From Roseivivax isoporae LMG 25204 (GTDB taxonomy: Bacteria > Pseudomonadota > Alphaproteobacteria > Rhodobacterales > Rhodobacteraceae): DNA of 64,000 bases. The notes under the pieces were generated by a model that saw only the letters and a program-made list of their open reading frames with translations, made no database searches and was not told the origin of the DNA. Shown here one piece after another: positions 46,477 to 54,026 of this stretch (position 1 is its first letter; each line of letters opens with the position of its first letter). Location: NCBI RefSeq assembly GCF_000521865.1, contig NZ_JAME01000011.1, positions 61,583 to 125,582 of the forward strand. The letters run 5' to 3'. Made by a program: the position numbers and the translations under genes.

Positions 46477-46987
46477 GCAGCGCCTCGATCCGGCCGACGA
46501 TGTCCTCGGACATCGGCCGCACCGCCGACCCCCAGGTACCCGCGACCGAGCCGTCGGGCGCGATCAGCACCTTGTTGAAGTTCCAGGCGGGGCGGAACCC
46601 CTCGGTCTCGGCCAACCAGCGGTAGAACGGGTGGGCCCGGGGGCCGGTCACCGCGGTGATCGTGGTCATCGGCAGGTCGAGACCGAAGTTCAGCTCGCAG
46701 AAATCCTTGACCGCCTCGGCGCTCTCGAGCTCCTGCCGGAAGTCGTTCGACGGCACGGCGAGCACGATCAGCCCCGCATCGCGGTAGCGGTCGTAGAGCG
46801 CCTGCAGCGCATCGTATTGCGGCGTGAAGGCGCAGCGCGAGGCGGTGTTGACCACGAGGACCGGCCGGCCCTGCCAGTCGGTCGAGGCGATCTTGCCGCC
46901 GTCGATCGAGGGAAACGTGAACCGTTCGAGGGCCAGCGCCGGCAGGGCGGCCAGCACGAAGACGAGGGTTGCGAGAAGACGGAACAT
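46457..46987 (-). CDS. Glutathione peroxidase-like (thiol peroxidase) protein, exported
   Basis: The 176-residue protein has a signal peptide (FRLLATLVFVLAALPALA) and the GPx core: peroxidatic Cys52 in NTASRCAFTPQYDALQ, VPSNDF in place of the usual CNQFG loop, and WNFNKVLIAPDGSV with the catalytic Trp/Asn. Cysteine instead of selenocysteine and a second Cys (VKDFCELNF) suggest a thioredoxin-dependent thiol peroxidase. Located in the periplasm, it could detoxify peroxides or lipid peroxides. Start at 46987 is chosen because the signal sequence begins there; an in-frame extension to 47056 exists. Confidence 0.88.
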   Translation of the reverse strand: MFRLLATLVFVLAALPALALERFTFPSIDGGKIASTDWQGRPVLVVNTASRCAFTPQYDALQALYDRYRDAGLIVLAVPSNDFRQELESAEAVKDFCELNFGLDLPMTTITAVTGPRAHPFYRWLAETEGFRPAWNFNKVLIAPDGSVAGTWGSAVRPMSEDIVGRIEALLRPARG

Positions 46988-47093
46988 CGGGGCATCCTCC
47001 AGTGCCGGGAGAGCTAGTGCCGCGCGGCGCGGCTTCCACATCGTGCGGGCAGGCACGCAGGCGCGTGCCTGCCGGTTTCAGGCGGAGGCGAGG

Positions 47094-47363
47094 ATGGCCG
47101 GAGGATGGACGCGCGACGGCGCGGTGAACGAGCAGATCGAGGCGTCGATCAGCGAGGAGCTCGCGCGCCTGCGCGCGCGCCGCGCGCCGGCGGGCGAGAG
47201 CCTTGCCCGGTGCGCGGAATGCGACGAACCCATCCCCGAGAAGCGCCGCGCAGCGATCCCGGGCGTCAAGCTCTGCATCGACTGCCAGCAGGACCGCGAC
47301 CGCCGTCCCGCCGCGCGCTCCGGCATCAACCGACGCGGCTCGAAGGACAGCCAGCTCAAGTAG
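47094..47363 (+). CDS. DksA/TraR family C4-type zinc-finger protein
   Basis: The 89-residue protein ends in the DksA zinc finger, CAEC at 40-43 and CIDC at 61-64, with PIPEKRRAAIPGVKLC between them. It lacks the long coiled-coil of full DksA, so it resembles short TraR-like proteins that bind the RNA polymerase secondary channel. Whether it acts on transcription is inference from family. GGCGGAGGCGAGG precedes the ATG. A short terminator-like hairpin follows. Confidence 0.88.
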   Translation: MAGGWTRDGAVNEQIEASISEELARLRARRAPAGESLARCAECDEPIPEKRRAAIPGVKLCIDCQQDRDRRPAARSGINRRGSKDSQLK

Positions 47364-47381
47364 CCGGCGGAGGACGGCAGA

Positions 47382-47399
47382 AGGGGCTCCGCCCCTCTT
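47382..47399 (+). terminator. Short terminator-like hairpin after the DksA/TraR-type gene
   Basis: AGGGGC and GCCCCT (47382-47396) form a 6-bp stem with a three-base loop, followed by CTT. It is small and the tract is weak. Confidence 0.45.
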
Positions 47400-47421
47400 G
47401 GCGCGTGCCGCGCCAATTCAC

Positions 47422-47446
47422 CCCGGGATACTTCCGCCAAGAAGAA
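47422..47446 (-). repeat. Intergenic repeat, inverted copy (TTCTTCTTGG core)
   Basis: Read on the minus strand this is TTCTTCTTGGCGGAAGTATC followed by CCGGG, an altered copy of the repeat at 29667 and 47474. It faces the copy 28 bases downstream, so the two can form a long imperfect hairpin between the DksA-type gene and pepF. Confidence 0.55.
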
Positions 47447-47473
47447 ACGGGGGGCTGCGCGCGCGGCTCGTGC

Positions 47474-47497
47474 TTCTTCTTGGTCAAAATATCCCCG
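47474..47497 (+). repeat. Intergenic repeat, copy 3 (TTCTTCTTGGTC core)
   Basis: TTCTTCTTGGTCAAAATATC followed by CCCG is the best-preserved copy in the window. On the minus strand it becomes GATATTTTGACCAAGAAGAA, lying just beyond the pepF terminator hairpin, as copy 1 lies beside the ATPase terminator. Confidence 0.6.
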
Positions 47498-47505
47498 CCG
47501 GAGGC

Positions 47506-47531
47506 TCCCGCCCGGGCCTGCCCGGGCGGGA
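47506..47531 (-). terminator. Hairpin at the end of pepF
   Basis: TCCCGCCCGGGC (47506-47517) and GCCCGGGCGGGA (47520-47531) are a perfect 12-bp inverted repeat with a two-base loop, eight bases past the pepF stop on the minus strand. The T-rich stretch TATTTT follows 20 bases later within the repeat element. Confidence 0.65.
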
Positions 47532-47539
47532 TCGGCCTC

Positions 47540-49369
47540 TCAGCCTTCCATCGCCTCGAGCTCGTCGATGAAGCCCTCGATCATCGCCAGCCCCTTGTCC
47601 CAGAAGGCGGGGTCGGTCGCGTCGAGCCCGAAGGGCGCGAGCAGCGCCTTGTGGTGCTTGGAGCCGCCGGCCTTCAGCATGTCGAAGTACTTCTCCTGGA
47701 AGCCTTCGGGGCGCGCCTCGTACTCGGCGTAGAGCGCGTTCACCAGCCCGTCGCCGAAGGCATAGGCGTAGACGTAGAAGGGCGAATGCACGAAGTGCGG
47801 GATGTAGGCCCAGAACGTCTCGTAGCCGTCCATGAAGTCGAAGGCGGGTCCGAGGCTCTCGGCCTGGACGCTCATCCAGAGCGCGTTGATGTCGTCCGGG
47901 GTGAGTTCGCCGTCGCGGCGCGCCGCGTGCAGCTTGCACTCGAAGTCGTAGAACGCGATCTGCCGCACCACGGTGTTGATCATGTCCTCGACCTTGCCGG
48001 CCAGCAGCACCTTGCGCTCGGCGTCGTCCGCGGCATTGGCGAGCATCCGGCGGAAGGTCAGCATCTCGCCGAAGACCGACGCGGTCTCGGCGAGGGTGAG
48101 CGGCGTCGCGGCCAGCATCTCGCCTTGGCCCGCGGCCAGCACCTGGTGCACGCCGTGCCCCAGTTCGTGGGCGAGCGTCATGACGTCGCGCGGCTTGCCG
48201 AGATAGTTCAGCAGCACGTAGGGGTGCACGTCGGTGACGGTCGGGTGGGCGAAGGCCCCCGGCGCCTTGCCCGGCGTCACGCCCGCGTCGATCCAGCCCC
48301 GGTCGAAGAAGGGCTGCGCGATCTCGGCCATCTTCGGGTCGAAGCCCGCATAGGCGTTCATCACCGTCTCGCGTGCCTCGTCCCAGTCGACCACGCGGTC
48401 CGAGGACATGGGCAGCGGCGCGTTGCGGTCCCAGACCTGCATGCGCTCGACGCCGAGCCACCGGCGCTTGAGCTCGTAGTAGCGGTGCGAGAGCCGCGGA
48501 TAGGCCTTCACCACCGCGTCGCGCAGCGCCCCGACCACCTCGGGCTCCACGTCGTTCGAGAGGTGCCGCCCAGTCTGCGCCGTGGGCATGCCGCGCCAGC
48601 GGTCGAGGACCTCCTTTTCCTTGGCCTGCGTGTTGTGCACGCGCGCGAAGGTGCGGACATTCGCTCCGAAGGTCTCGGCGAGGGCGCGCGCCGCCGCCTC
48701 GCGGCGGTCGCGGTCGCGGTCGGTCAGCAGGTTCAGCGTCGCCTCGATGCCGAGTTCCTCGCCATCCACCTCGAAGGTGAGCCCCGCGATCGTCTCGTCG
48801 AAGAGCCGCTCCCAGGCGTCGCCCACGACCCCCATGTCGTGCAGGAACTTCTCCATCTCGTCCGACAGCTGGTAGGGTTTCAGCGCCCGGATGCGGTCGA
48901 AGGCGGGCTTGTAGCGGGCGAGCTCGGCATTCGCCTCGAACAGAGCGGCGTAGTCCGCGTCGTCCACGCGGTTCAGCTCGAGCGAGAAGAACACCAGCGG
49001 CGTGGTGTAGGTGGTGATCTTCTCCTGCATGTCCGACAGCATCTTGGTGCGGCCGGGATCGGTCGTGTTCTGGTAGTAGCGCAGGCCCGTATAGGACATG
49101 ATGCGGCCGGCGATGTTCTCGATCCGCTCGTGGCGGTGCACCATCTCGAGGAACCCGTCCGCGTCGAGCGTCGCGATCCTGCCCTCGTAATCCTCGGCGA
49201 AGCCCTTGCAGGCCGCCTCGAGCCAGTCGAGGTCGCGCTTGAGCTCCGGCGCGTCGGGCGCGGCATAGAGATCGGTCAGATCCCATTCGGGCAGATCGCC
49301 CAGGTCGCGTCCGCCGGCGGGCGGGCGGGCGTCGCGCAGGGGCAGGATCGGGGCGGACGGAAAGCGCAT
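47540..49369 (-). CDS. pepF: Oligoendopeptidase F (M3 family)
   Basis: The 609-residue cytoplasmic metallopeptidase cleaves oligopeptides. The zinc motif HELGHG lies near residue 400 in VMTLAHELGHGVHQVLA, followed by the third ligand region ETASVFGEMLTFRRML, and FYVYAYAFGDGLVNALYAEY near the end is typical of the PepF/M3B clan. The start at 49369 is preceded by AAAGGTGATCCC; the in-frame extension upstream lacks support. It is the last gene of a leftward stretch that begins with the ligase pair, 75 bases upstream. Confidence 0.95.
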   Translation of the reverse strand: MRFPSAPILPLRDARPPAGGRDLGDLPEWDLTDLYAAPDAPELKRDLDWLEAACKGFAEDYEGRIATLDADGFLEMVHRHERIENIAGRIMSYTGLRYYQNTTDPGRTKMLSDMQEKITTYTTPLVFFSLELNRVDDADYAALFEANAELARYKPAFDRIRALKPYQLSDEMEKFLHDMGVVGDAWERLFDETIAGLTFEVDGEELGIEATLNLLTDRDRDRREAAARALAETFGANVRTFARVHNTQAKEKEVLDRWRGMPTAQTGRHLSNDVEPEVVGALRDAVVKAYPRLSHRYYELKRRWLGVERMQVWDRNAPLPMSSDRVVDWDEARETVMNAYAGFDPKMAEIAQPFFDRGWIDAGVTPGKAPGAFAHPTVTDVHPYVLLNYLGKPRDVMTLAHELGHGVHQVLAAGQGEMLAATPLTLAETASVFGEMLTFRRMLANAADDAERKVLLAGKVEDMINTVVRQIAFYDFECKLHAARRDGELTPDDINALWMSVQAESLGPAFDFMDGYETFWAYIPHFVHSPFYVYAYAFGDGLVNALYAEYEARPEGFQEKYFDMLKAGGSKHHKALLAPFGLDATDPAFWDKGLAMIEGFIDELEAMEG

Positions 49370-49444
49370 GGGATCACCTTTTGTCGTTTGCACTGACATA
49401 GGGACCGCGCGGGCGCGATTGCAACCACGCGGCCCGGCATTCCT

Positions 49445-51037
49445 TCAGCCGTAGGCCGCGAGCATGGCCTTGAGGTCGTCGAGCGTGTTGGCCTCGCGCG
49501 CGGGCTTGTCGTGCCGCCAGCGACTCATGCGCGGAAAGCGCAGCGCCACGCCCGACTTGTGCCGCGGGCTTTCCTGGATGCCCTCGAAGGCGATCTCGAA
49601 GACGTGGTGCGGCGTCACCTGCCGCACCGGGCCGAAGCGCTGCTCGGTGTGCCGGCGCACCCACTGGGTGATCCGGCGGAACTCGGCATCGGTCAGGCCT
49701 GAATAGGCCTTGGTGAAGGGCACGAGCGCGTCGCCGTCCCAGACCGCGAAGGTGAAGTCGGTGAAGAGGTTGGCGCGCCGGCCGGATCCCGACTGCGCGT
49801 AGATCATGACCGCGTCGATCACGAGCGGGTCGAGTTTCCATTTCCACCAGTCGCCCTTGCGCCGGCCTGACAGGTAGGGGCTGTCCTTGCGCTTGAGCAT
49901 CACGCCCTCGGCGCGGAACGCGCGCGCGGCGGCCCGCCGCCGGGCGAGGTCGTCCCAGTCGCCGAAGGCGATCGCGGGCGAGACGCGCACCGGCGCCTCG
50001 TCGGGCAGCCCGCCCACCAGCTCCTCGAGCCGCGCCCGCCGCGCGGCCATGGGGGCATCGCGCAGGTCCGCGCCGTCCGCTTCCAGCAGGTCGTAGGCCA
50101 CCATGCTCACGGGCGCCTCGCGCAGGAGCTTGCGCGGCACCGTCTTGCGGCCGATCCGCGCCTGCAGGGTGTTGAAGGGCAGGGGCGCGCCGTCCGCCCA
50201 GGCGAGGATCTCGCCGTCGATCACGGTACCGTCGGGCAGGAAGTCGCGGGCGCGGGCGAATTCCGGGAAGCGGTCGGTCATCAGCTCCTCGCCGCGCGAC
50301 CAGACGTGGTGCGCGCCGCCCCTGAGGACGAGCTGCCCGCGGATGCCGTCCCATTTCCACTCCGCGAGCCAGTCGTCGTGGCTGCCGAGAGTCTCCGGCG
50401 GATCCTCGAGCTGGAAGGCCAGGTAGAACGGGTAGGGGCGCGAGAGGTCGGAGCTCGCGTCGTCGGCCTCGATGAGGCTCGCCCAGGTGACGTCGTCCGG
50501 GGTCCAGCCGCCCATCAGCTTGTGCGCGAGGACGGCCTCCTCCTGGCCCGTCGCCTGCGCGAGCGCGCGCGTCATGAGCTTCTGGCTGACGCCGATCCGC
50601 CAGCCGCCGGTCAGGAGCTTGTTGAAGAGGAAGCGCTCGGTCGCGTCGAGCCGGTCCCACGCGTCGAGGATCGCGGCCCGGCGCGCCTCGACATCCGCGC
50701 GGGCGAGCCCGCGCAGGTAGCCGATCCAGTGCGACAGCGGCCGGTCCTCGGGCGTGGCGGCGGGCGGCAGGACGAGCGCGATGGTCTCGGCCAGGTCGCC
50801 CACCACCGGGTAGCTTTCCTCGAGCAGCCAGAGCGGGATCCCCGCGCGTTCGGCCGCCCATTCGCGCAGCTGCGTGGTCGTCACCGCCCGCTTCGGCCGC
50901 CGGCCCGAGAACAGCGCCACGGTCCAGAGCTTGTCCTCGTCCGACGCGGTCTCGAAGAACGCGGCGAGCGCGCGGGTCTTCACCGAGGTGCGGGTGGTCT
51001 GGTCGATGGCGGTGAAGAGCGCGGCGAAGTCCTTCAT
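49445..51037 (-). CDS. ATP-dependent DNA ligase, ligase-associated DNA-damage response type
   Basis: The 530-residue ligase has an N-terminal helical domain (residues 1-200, FNKLLTGGWRIGVSQKLMTRALA) and a nucleotidyltransferase core with the adenylated Lys228 in EWKWDGIRG, DGEILAW near 298, SMVAYDLLE near 335 and motif V EGVMLKRKDSPY near 415, followed by the OB domain (WWKWKLDPLVIDAVMIY). This is the bacterial LigB/cisplatin-response type that associates with an MBL exonuclease and an Lhr-Core helicase. Its ATG overlaps the upstream exonuclease stop as ATGA, so the two are coupled. Confidence 0.94.
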   Translation of the reverse strand: MKDFAALFTAIDQTTRTSVKTRALAAFFETASDEDKLWTVALFSGRRPKRAVTTTQLREWAAERAGIPLWLLEESYPVVGDLAETIALVLPPAATPEDRPLSHWIGYLRGLARADVEARRAAILDAWDRLDATERFLFNKLLTGGWRIGVSQKLMTRALAQATGQEEAVLAHKLMGGWTPDDVTWASLIEADDASSDLSRPYPFYLAFQLEDPPETLGSHDDWLAEWKWDGIRGQLVLRGGAHHVWSRGEELMTDRFPEFARARDFLPDGTVIDGEILAWADGAPLPFNTLQARIGRKTVPRKLLREAPVSMVAYDLLEADGADLRDAPMAARRARLEELVGGLPDEAPVRVSPAIAFGDWDDLARRRAAARAFRAEGVMLKRKDSPYLSGRRKGDWWKWKLDPLVIDAVMIYAQSGSGRRANLFTDFTFAVWDGDALVPFTKAYSGLTDAEFRRITQWVRRHTEQRFGPVRQVTPHHVFEIAFEGIQESPRHKSGVALRFPRMSRWRHDKPAREANTLDDLKAMLAAYG

Positions 51038-52053
51038 GCGGCGTCCGTCGCGGCGGTATCGTCCTCTTCCTCGCTGCCGAACTCGGTCGGCACGACGTCG
51101 GCGTTCCAGCCGTTCTGGTTCAACCAGCGCGCGAAGATGTCCGTGTATCCATGTGTAACATATATGTTTTCGGCGCCCGTCTCGCGGATCGCGCCGATCA
51201 GCCCGTCCCAGTCCGCGTGGTCCGACAGCACGAAGCCGCGGTCCGCCGCACGCCGGCGCCGCACCCCGCGAAGCCGCATCCACCCGCTCGCGAAGGCGGT
51301 CGAGGCGGTCCCGAAGCGCCGCGCCCAGGGCGTGCCGAGCGCCGAGGGCGGTGCGAGCACCAGCGCGCCCGGCGCGTCGCGGCCCTTGGTCTCGGGCGTG
51401 ACCTGCGTCGTGTCGGGCAGCGGATAGCCCTGCGCGCGCAGGACGCCGTTCGTGCCCTCGACCGCGCCGTGGGTCAGGATCGGGCCGATCCCGGGGTCGA
51501 CGAGCGAGAGGATCCGCTGCGCCTTGCCGAGCGAGTAGGCCCCGAGGATCGACGTCCGTCCCTCGGCCGCGTTCGCCGCCCACCACGCGTTCACCTCGGC
51601 CGCGATGTCGGCCTGCGGCGCCCAGGTGAAGACCGGCAGCCCGAAGGTGCATTCGCTGACGAAGGCGTGGCAGCGCACCGGCTCGAACGGCTCGGAGAGG
51701 CCGTCGGCATCGGTCTTGTAGTCGCCCGAGACCACCCAGACGGCGCCGCCCACCTCGACGCGGATCTGCGCCGATCCGGGCAGGTGGCCGGCGGGATGGA
51801 ACGACACGGTGGCGCCGCCGATCCGCCGCGTCTCGCCGTAGCGGATCGTCTCGATAGCGATGTCGCCGAGACGGTGGCGGATCACGGGGGCCGCGCCGTC
51901 GGTGGCGAGGTAGCGCCGATGGCCCCAGCGGGCATGATCGGCATGGCCGTGGGTGATGAGCGCGGACTCCACCGGCCGCCACGGGTCGATGTGGAAATCG
52001 CCGGCGGGACAGTAGATGCCGCGGTCTGTGAAGGTGAGGACGGGATCGGCCAT
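51034..52053 (-). CDS. MBL-fold exonuclease, ligase-associated DNA-damage response
   Basis: The 339-residue protein has the metallo-beta-lactamase motif THGHADH at 34-40 and FHPAGHLPGSAQI, VVSGDYKTD and a C-terminal FVLSDHADWDGLI, the pattern of beta-CASP/SNM1-like nucleases. It is the exonuclease partner of the repair ligase encoded immediately downstream with a four-base overlap. In many bacteria two further genes complete this set, an Lhr-Core helicase and a phosphoesterase (PdeM); neither is present in this window. No DNA-damage (LexA) box was noted upstream. Confidence 0.92.
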   Translation of the reverse strand: MADPVLTFTDRGIYCPAGDFHIDPWRPVESALITHGHADHARWGHRRYLATDGAAPVIRHRLGDIAIETIRYGETRRIGGATVSFHPAGHLPGSAQIRVEVGGAVWVVSGDYKTDADGLSEPFEPVRCHAFVSECTFGLPVFTWAPQADIAAEVNAWWAANAAEGRTSILGAYSLGKAQRILSLVDPGIGPILTHGAVEGTNGVLRAQGYPLPDTTQVTPETKGRDAPGALVLAPPSALGTPWARRFGTASTAFASGWMRLRGVRRRRAADRGFVLSDHADWDGLIGAIRETGAENIYVTHGYTDIFARWLNQNGWNADVVPTEFGSEEEDDTAATDAA

Positions 52054-52097
52054 GGCGCGGCAGAGCATAGCGCGCGCCGGGCGGCCCGCCAGCGGCC

Positions 52098-53066
52098 TCA
52101 GGCGGTCGCGCTGCGCGTGGCCCCGCCGTCCGCCGCCGCGTCGAAGAGCGCGACGCCCGCGTCGACGATGCGCGTGCGGATCTCGCGGCCTTCCATGAGC
52201 ACCTCGTGCTCGCCGCCCGCGATGACCTCGAGCCGGCCGCCCGGCCAGCGCGCCATGCGCTCGCGGATGCGCAGAACGTCGACGATGCGCTCGTTCGAGC
52301 CGACGAAGGTCACGCAGGGCAGGGACGGCGACGGGCGCTGGGCCAGGTCGCGGCATTCCCCGAGCGCCTGGTGCAGCCAGTGCAGGGACGGGCCGCCGAG
52401 TTGCAGGCGCGGCTCGGCCATCACGTGGCTGCGCATGTACTCGTACATCTCCGTGTCGGTGGTCAGGAGGTTGTTCTCGAACGCCTCGGCGACCACGTAG
52501 GCGTCGGGCCGGGTGCCGGGCGTGTAGACGTGGCCGAGGCCGAGCCGCGCGCCGGACCAGCTGAGCGCCCAGGCCGCGGGCCGGAGGGTGGACGCCATCT
52601 GGATTCCCCACATGGGCCCGGTGAAGACGACGGAAGCCACGTCGATGCCGCGCATGAGCGCGCGCAGGCCGATGCAGCCGCCCATGGAATGCGCGAGGAG
52701 ATGGAAGGGCCGCGGCAGGTCCATGGACCGTGCCGCCGCGATCATCGCGTCGACGTCCTTCTGGTAGTCGGCAAAGCTTGCCACGTGGCCGGTGCGCACG
52801 TCGGCGAGGAACCGGTCGGCGAGCCCCTGGCCGCGCCAGTCGACGCAGAGCGTGGCATAGCCCCGCTCTGCAAGATCGCGGGCGGTGCGGCCGTATTTCT
52901 CGACATACTCGGTGCGGCCGGGAAACAGCAGCACCGTGCCCCGCGCGGACTTTGCGGGGAAATGGGCCAGCCTCAGCCGCACCGCGTCGATCGCCTCGAC
53001 CCAGAAGGCATGCGTGCCCTCCGGGCCCTCGGAGAGCTCCGACAGGAACGGTGCGGCGTCGTGCAT
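52098..53066 (-). CDS. Alpha/beta hydrolase (lysophospholipase-like)
   Basis: The 322-residue protein has the nucleophile elbow HSMGG with Ser127, the oxyanion region LLFPGRTEYVEKYGRTARDLAERGYATLCVDWRGQGL near 47-82 (the conserved opening of PldB-type lysophospholipases) and the terminal His in GGEHEVLMEG near 295. It probably hydrolyses lysophospholipids or monoacylglycerols. Its ATG overlaps the SCP2 stop by one base (TGATG), so the two genes are translationally coupled, which points to a lipid-related function of both. Confidence 0.9.
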   Translation of the reverse strand: MHDAAPFLSELSEGPEGTHAFWVEAIDAVRLRLAHFPAKSARGTVLLFPGRTEYVEKYGRTARDLAERGYATLCVDWRGQGLADRFLADVRTGHVASFADYQKDVDAMIAAARSMDLPRPFHLLAHSMGGCIGLRALMRGIDVASVVFTGPMWGIQMASTLRPAAWALSWSGARLGLGHVYTPGTRPDAYVVAEAFENNLLTTDTEMYEYMRSHVMAEPRLQLGGPSLHWLHQALGECRDLAQRPSPSLPCVTFVGSNERIVDVLRIRERMARWPGGRLEVIAGGEHEVLMEGREIRTRIVDAGVALFDAAADGGATRSATA

Positions 53067-53353
53067 CAGGCGAGAACCTGCGCGAGCTGCATGGCCTTGC
53101 CCATGTCGCCGTCGATCGACAGCTTGCCCGACATGAAGGCAGAGGTCGGGTCGAGGTCGCCGTCGAGGATCTGCTTGAAGGTGTCCGCGTCGGCTGTCAG
53201 CGTCACGTCCGCGTCGCCGTCGCCCTCGCGCGCGCCGTTCGAATCGAGCATGAAGGCGCCTTCGCCCTCGATCTCGAACTTGGCGGTCGCGTCGAAGCCC
53301 GACACGTCCTTCTGGTTCATGGTCTTCACGGCCTCTGCCACCACGTCGCTCAT
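53066..53353 (-). CDS. SCP2 sterol-binding-type lipid carrier domain protein
   Basis: The 95-residue protein is a lone SCP2 domain: GFDATAKFEIEGEGAFMLDS, DVTLTADADTFKQILDGDLDPTSAFMSGKLSIDGDMGKAMQLAQVL. The domain binds lipids or acyl-CoA in a hydrophobic tunnel. ATGGAGGACA precedes the start. It is the first gene of a two-gene operon with the lysophospholipase-like hydrolase. Its divergent neighbour is a TPR protein. Confidence 0.93.
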   Translation of the reverse strand: MSDVVAEAVKTMNQKDVSGFDATAKFEIEGEGAFMLDSNGAREGDGDADVTLTADADTFKQILDGDLDPTSAFMSGKLSIDGDMGKAMQLAQVLA

Positions 53354-53438
53354 GCGCGTTGTCCTCCATTTGATCCGATGGCGGGTGGCATTTCCCGCCA
53401 TGCACGCTACACTCGACCGCACAATGAGCATGGCACAC

Positions 53439-53993
53439 ATGACTTTCAAATCTATCGTGGCGGCAGGCGTGGCCATAGTCACGTATTCCCTACCGCTCTC
53501 GGCCGAAGTCGGCTCGGACCGCTCCGACGAGCTGCTGTCGCAGCTCGCCGAAGCGGAGGACGACGTGGCCGCGCAGCGCGTCGAGCGCGAGCTCCAGCTC
53601 GAATGGTCGAAATCGGGTTCGGCGGCCATGGACCTGCTGCTCAAGCGGGGCCGCGACGCGATGGAGGTCAACGACCTCGACGCCGCGGTCGAGCACCTGA
53701 CCGCGCTGACCGACCACGCGCCGGACTTCGCCGAGGGCTGGCTCGCGCTCTCGCTCGCCTATTACGCCAAGGAGCTGTACGGGCCCGCCGCCTACGCGCT
53801 CGAGCGCACGCTGGCGCTCAACCCCGACCATTTCGGGGCGCTGCAGGGGGTCGGCGCCATCTTCGACCACCTCGACGAACCGCAGCGGGCCTACGACGCC
53901 TATGCCATGGCCGCCCGCCTGCGTCCGCACGACCAGACGCTCCTTGACGCCATGGAACGGCTTGAACGCGACGCCCGCGGCTGGAAGCTCTGA
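53439..53993 (+). CDS. Tetratricopeptide-repeat protein, exported
   Basis: The 184-residue protein begins with a likely signal peptide (FKSIVAAGVAIVTYSLPLSA) and carries TPR units from about residue 65 to 175 (LLLKRGRDAMEVNDLDAAVEHL, AEGWLALSLAYYAKELYGPAAYAL, GVGAIFDHLDEPQRAYDAY). TPR modules mediate protein-protein contacts. Three other in-frame ATGs lie 9, 15 and 39 bases upstream (53430, 53424, 53400); I chose the one that directly precedes the hydrophobic segment. It lies 33 bases before the helicase gene and may be co-transcribed. Partner unknown. Confidence 0.8.
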   Translation: MTFKSIVAAGVAIVTYSLPLSAEVGSDRSDELLSQLAEAEDDVAAQRVERELQLEWSKSGSAAMDLLLKRGRDAMEVNDLDAAVEHLTALTDHAPDFAEGWLALSLAYYAKELYGPAAYALERTLALNPDHFGALQGVGAIFDHLDEPQRAYDAYAMAARLRPHDQTLLDAMERLERDARGWKL

Positions 53994-54026
53994 CGACACA
54001 CGCATCCGCGAAAGATTGGACGGGGC

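Noticed and set aside
47363..47540. Possible tRNA or small gene in the repeat-rich gap before pepF
   Set aside because: The inverted structures are the intergenic repeat and terminator hairpins; no cloverleaf pattern or CCA-compatible acceptor stem could be made out.
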